Assembly: GCF_051297175.1 (NCBI RefSeq)
Contig: NZ_JBINNY010000002.1
Location: 42,935 to 106,934, forward strand
Length of the DNA stretch: 64,000 nucleotides
Direction: 5' to 3'
From: Dryocola sp051297175
Lineage (GTDB): Bacteria > Pseudomonadota > Gammaproteobacteria > Enterobacterales > Enterobacteriaceae
Shown: piece by piece, positions 63,114 to 64,000 of the stretch
How the letters are laid out: every line of letters begins with the position of its first letter
Position numbering within the stretch: the stretch's first letter is position 1
Program-made: the position numbers and the translations under genes
Notes under the pieces: generated by a model
What the model saw: only the letters and a program-made list of their open reading frames with translations
Told to the model about the DNA's origin: nothing
The model's database searches: none

Positions 63114-63902
63114 TTAAACTGTCTTCCCGATGTATTGTGGTACAGGCAGAGCAAAGCGTTCTTTCAGGACATGAGCAATATCGTCTTCCGTCAGTTGCCG
63201 CTTTTCTACGCCATCTGCGGTAATCGTCTTTAGCATATTACCTAGCAAAATCAGGCGACCCTCGGGGACGTGCTGCACGATCAGTAACTTCTGTACAAAG
63301 ATGGCATCAGGATGGGTGGAGTTGAGGTAGTTAGCCGGGACGAAATCAATCCACTCCTGGGGTGACAGATCAAAACTGTATTGATTGGCCCATTTGCCCT
63401 CAACCTTCGCTTGTAGCAGGTACTCGCTATTAACGTCACGCATAAGTCGGAAAGTGTCGAAATCCTGTTCAATGTTGGTATCTGGCATGTCTATGGCGAT
63501 CGGTGCGCGAATACCATAGCTGCCGAACCCTAGATCGCAAAGCCACAGGCGGTTATCGACTTCAACAATTAATGCCATATGCGTTTTCGGTCGGCGTGCT
63601 GGGTAGAACATCGGACGAGCTGCAACGAAACGGTAGATAATACCTAAAGCGCCCAACGCCATTGCAAATAGCCCATTGACCTCATAGCAGTATCCACCAC
63701 GACCTCGTTGTAGCAGCTTGTCTGCAATGTCTTCGGGTACTAGGGAGACGACTTTGCCAGCCTGTACATCCAGATTCTCGAAGGGCACCGAAAAGAGTTG
63801 ATGACGCATGAGTGCGTGCAGCGTGGCGGTATCGGCGGCTGCATGCCCGGTGTAGTTTATACGACGGAAATAAGTCGAAAGGTCGAAGTTGTCGCTATGC
63901 AT
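63114..63902 (-). CDS. nat: Arylamine N-acetyltransferase (NAT)
   Basis: A 262-residue NAT with the full Cys-His-Asp triad: Cys72 (RGGYCYEVNG), His108 (KTHMALIV) and Asp123 (LCDLGFGSYG), plus the N-terminal SVPFENLDV motif. It moves acetyl from acetyl-CoA to arylamines or hydrazines and may detoxify aromatic amines. Length and spacing are close to Salmonella NAT. It stands alone at the end of the window; 62,821-63,113 holds no gene. Confidence 0.93.
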   Translation of the reverse strand: MHSDNFDLSTYFRRINYTGHAAADTATLHALMRHQLFSVPFENLDVQAGKVVSLVPEDIADKLLQRGRGGYCYEVNGLFAMALGALGIIYRFVAARPMFYPARRPKTHMALIVEVDNRLWLCDLGFGSYGIRAPIAIDMPDTNIEQDFDTFRLMRDVNSEYLLQAKVEGKWANQYSFDLSPQEWIDFVPANYLNSTHPDAIFVQKLLIVQHVPEGRLILLGNMLKTITADGVEKRQLTEDDIAHVLKERFALPVPQYIGKTV

Positions 63903-64000
63903 AATGCCTCATTGATTGAGCGGGTTCGGCACTACTATAGAAGGGACGCATCATTGTCTGTATAGTCAGATCTATCGATAATCAGCCTCTACAGTTCGCA

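Overview
The window is about 64 kb of a conjugative plasmid of the Enterobacterales (Klebsiella/Enterobacter/Pantoea-like by gene content). It is a mosaic. The transfer apparatus is of the IncI1/IncL-M (MPF_I, Dot/Icm-like) type. The replication and maintenance core is of the F-plasmid RepFIA type, with a RepE-like initiator, SopA/SopB with a sopC-like centromere, and ResD. No chromosomal housekeeping block is visible.

Layout. 1-21.8 kb: plus-strand transfer operon with a partial DNA primase, a TraL-like protein, TraM-N-O-P-Q-R, a TraT/IcmJ-like protein, TraU, TraW, TraX, TraY, ExcA, TrbA, TrbB, TrbC and a Nuc-like phospholipase-D nuclease. 22.3-25.2 kb: relaxase NikB, accessory NikA, oriT and a MobC-like protein. 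25.2-38.5 kb: the leading region, the first DNA to enter a recipient. Its genes are nearly all on the minus strand and include DUF932, KlcA/ArdB and ArdA anti-restriction proteins, a DUF1281 protein, a DNA-methylase-like protein, a nonsense-mutated DGQHR/DndB-like gene, a hok/sok module and several unknown genes. 38.5-40.4 kb: StbA/StbB (ParM/ParR) partition with 11-bp centromere repeats. 40.5-42.2 kb: LexA-box umuDC. 42.2-47.6 kb: sopC-like array, sopBA, iterons, rep and resD. 47.6-49.8 kb: two unknown small genes and vapBC.

50-64 kb is an accessory region bounded and scarred by mobile elements: IS6-family and Tn3-family remnants, a serine-resolvase/DDE-transposase element and a dead IS3-family element. 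Its main cargo is a tight operon of class III aminotransferase, zinc polyol/alcohol dehydrogenase, HAD phosphatase, MFS transporter and DUF1349 protein. This is the enzyme set expected for making an azasugar or amino sugar and exporting it. Also present are an AT-rich divergent HemS-like gene, a DUF523 gene and an arylamine N-acetyltransferase.

Two observations stand out. First, seven leading-region units are preceded by segments with one architecture: nested inverted repeats around a conserved core. Three of the four arm families differ in sequence yet stay complementary, as expected if the transferred single strand folds into promoters like F Frpo. Second, the azasugar-like operon is carried between a 75-bp inverted repeat pair on this plasmid. 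All functional calls are from reading the sequence and from known families; no database search was made.
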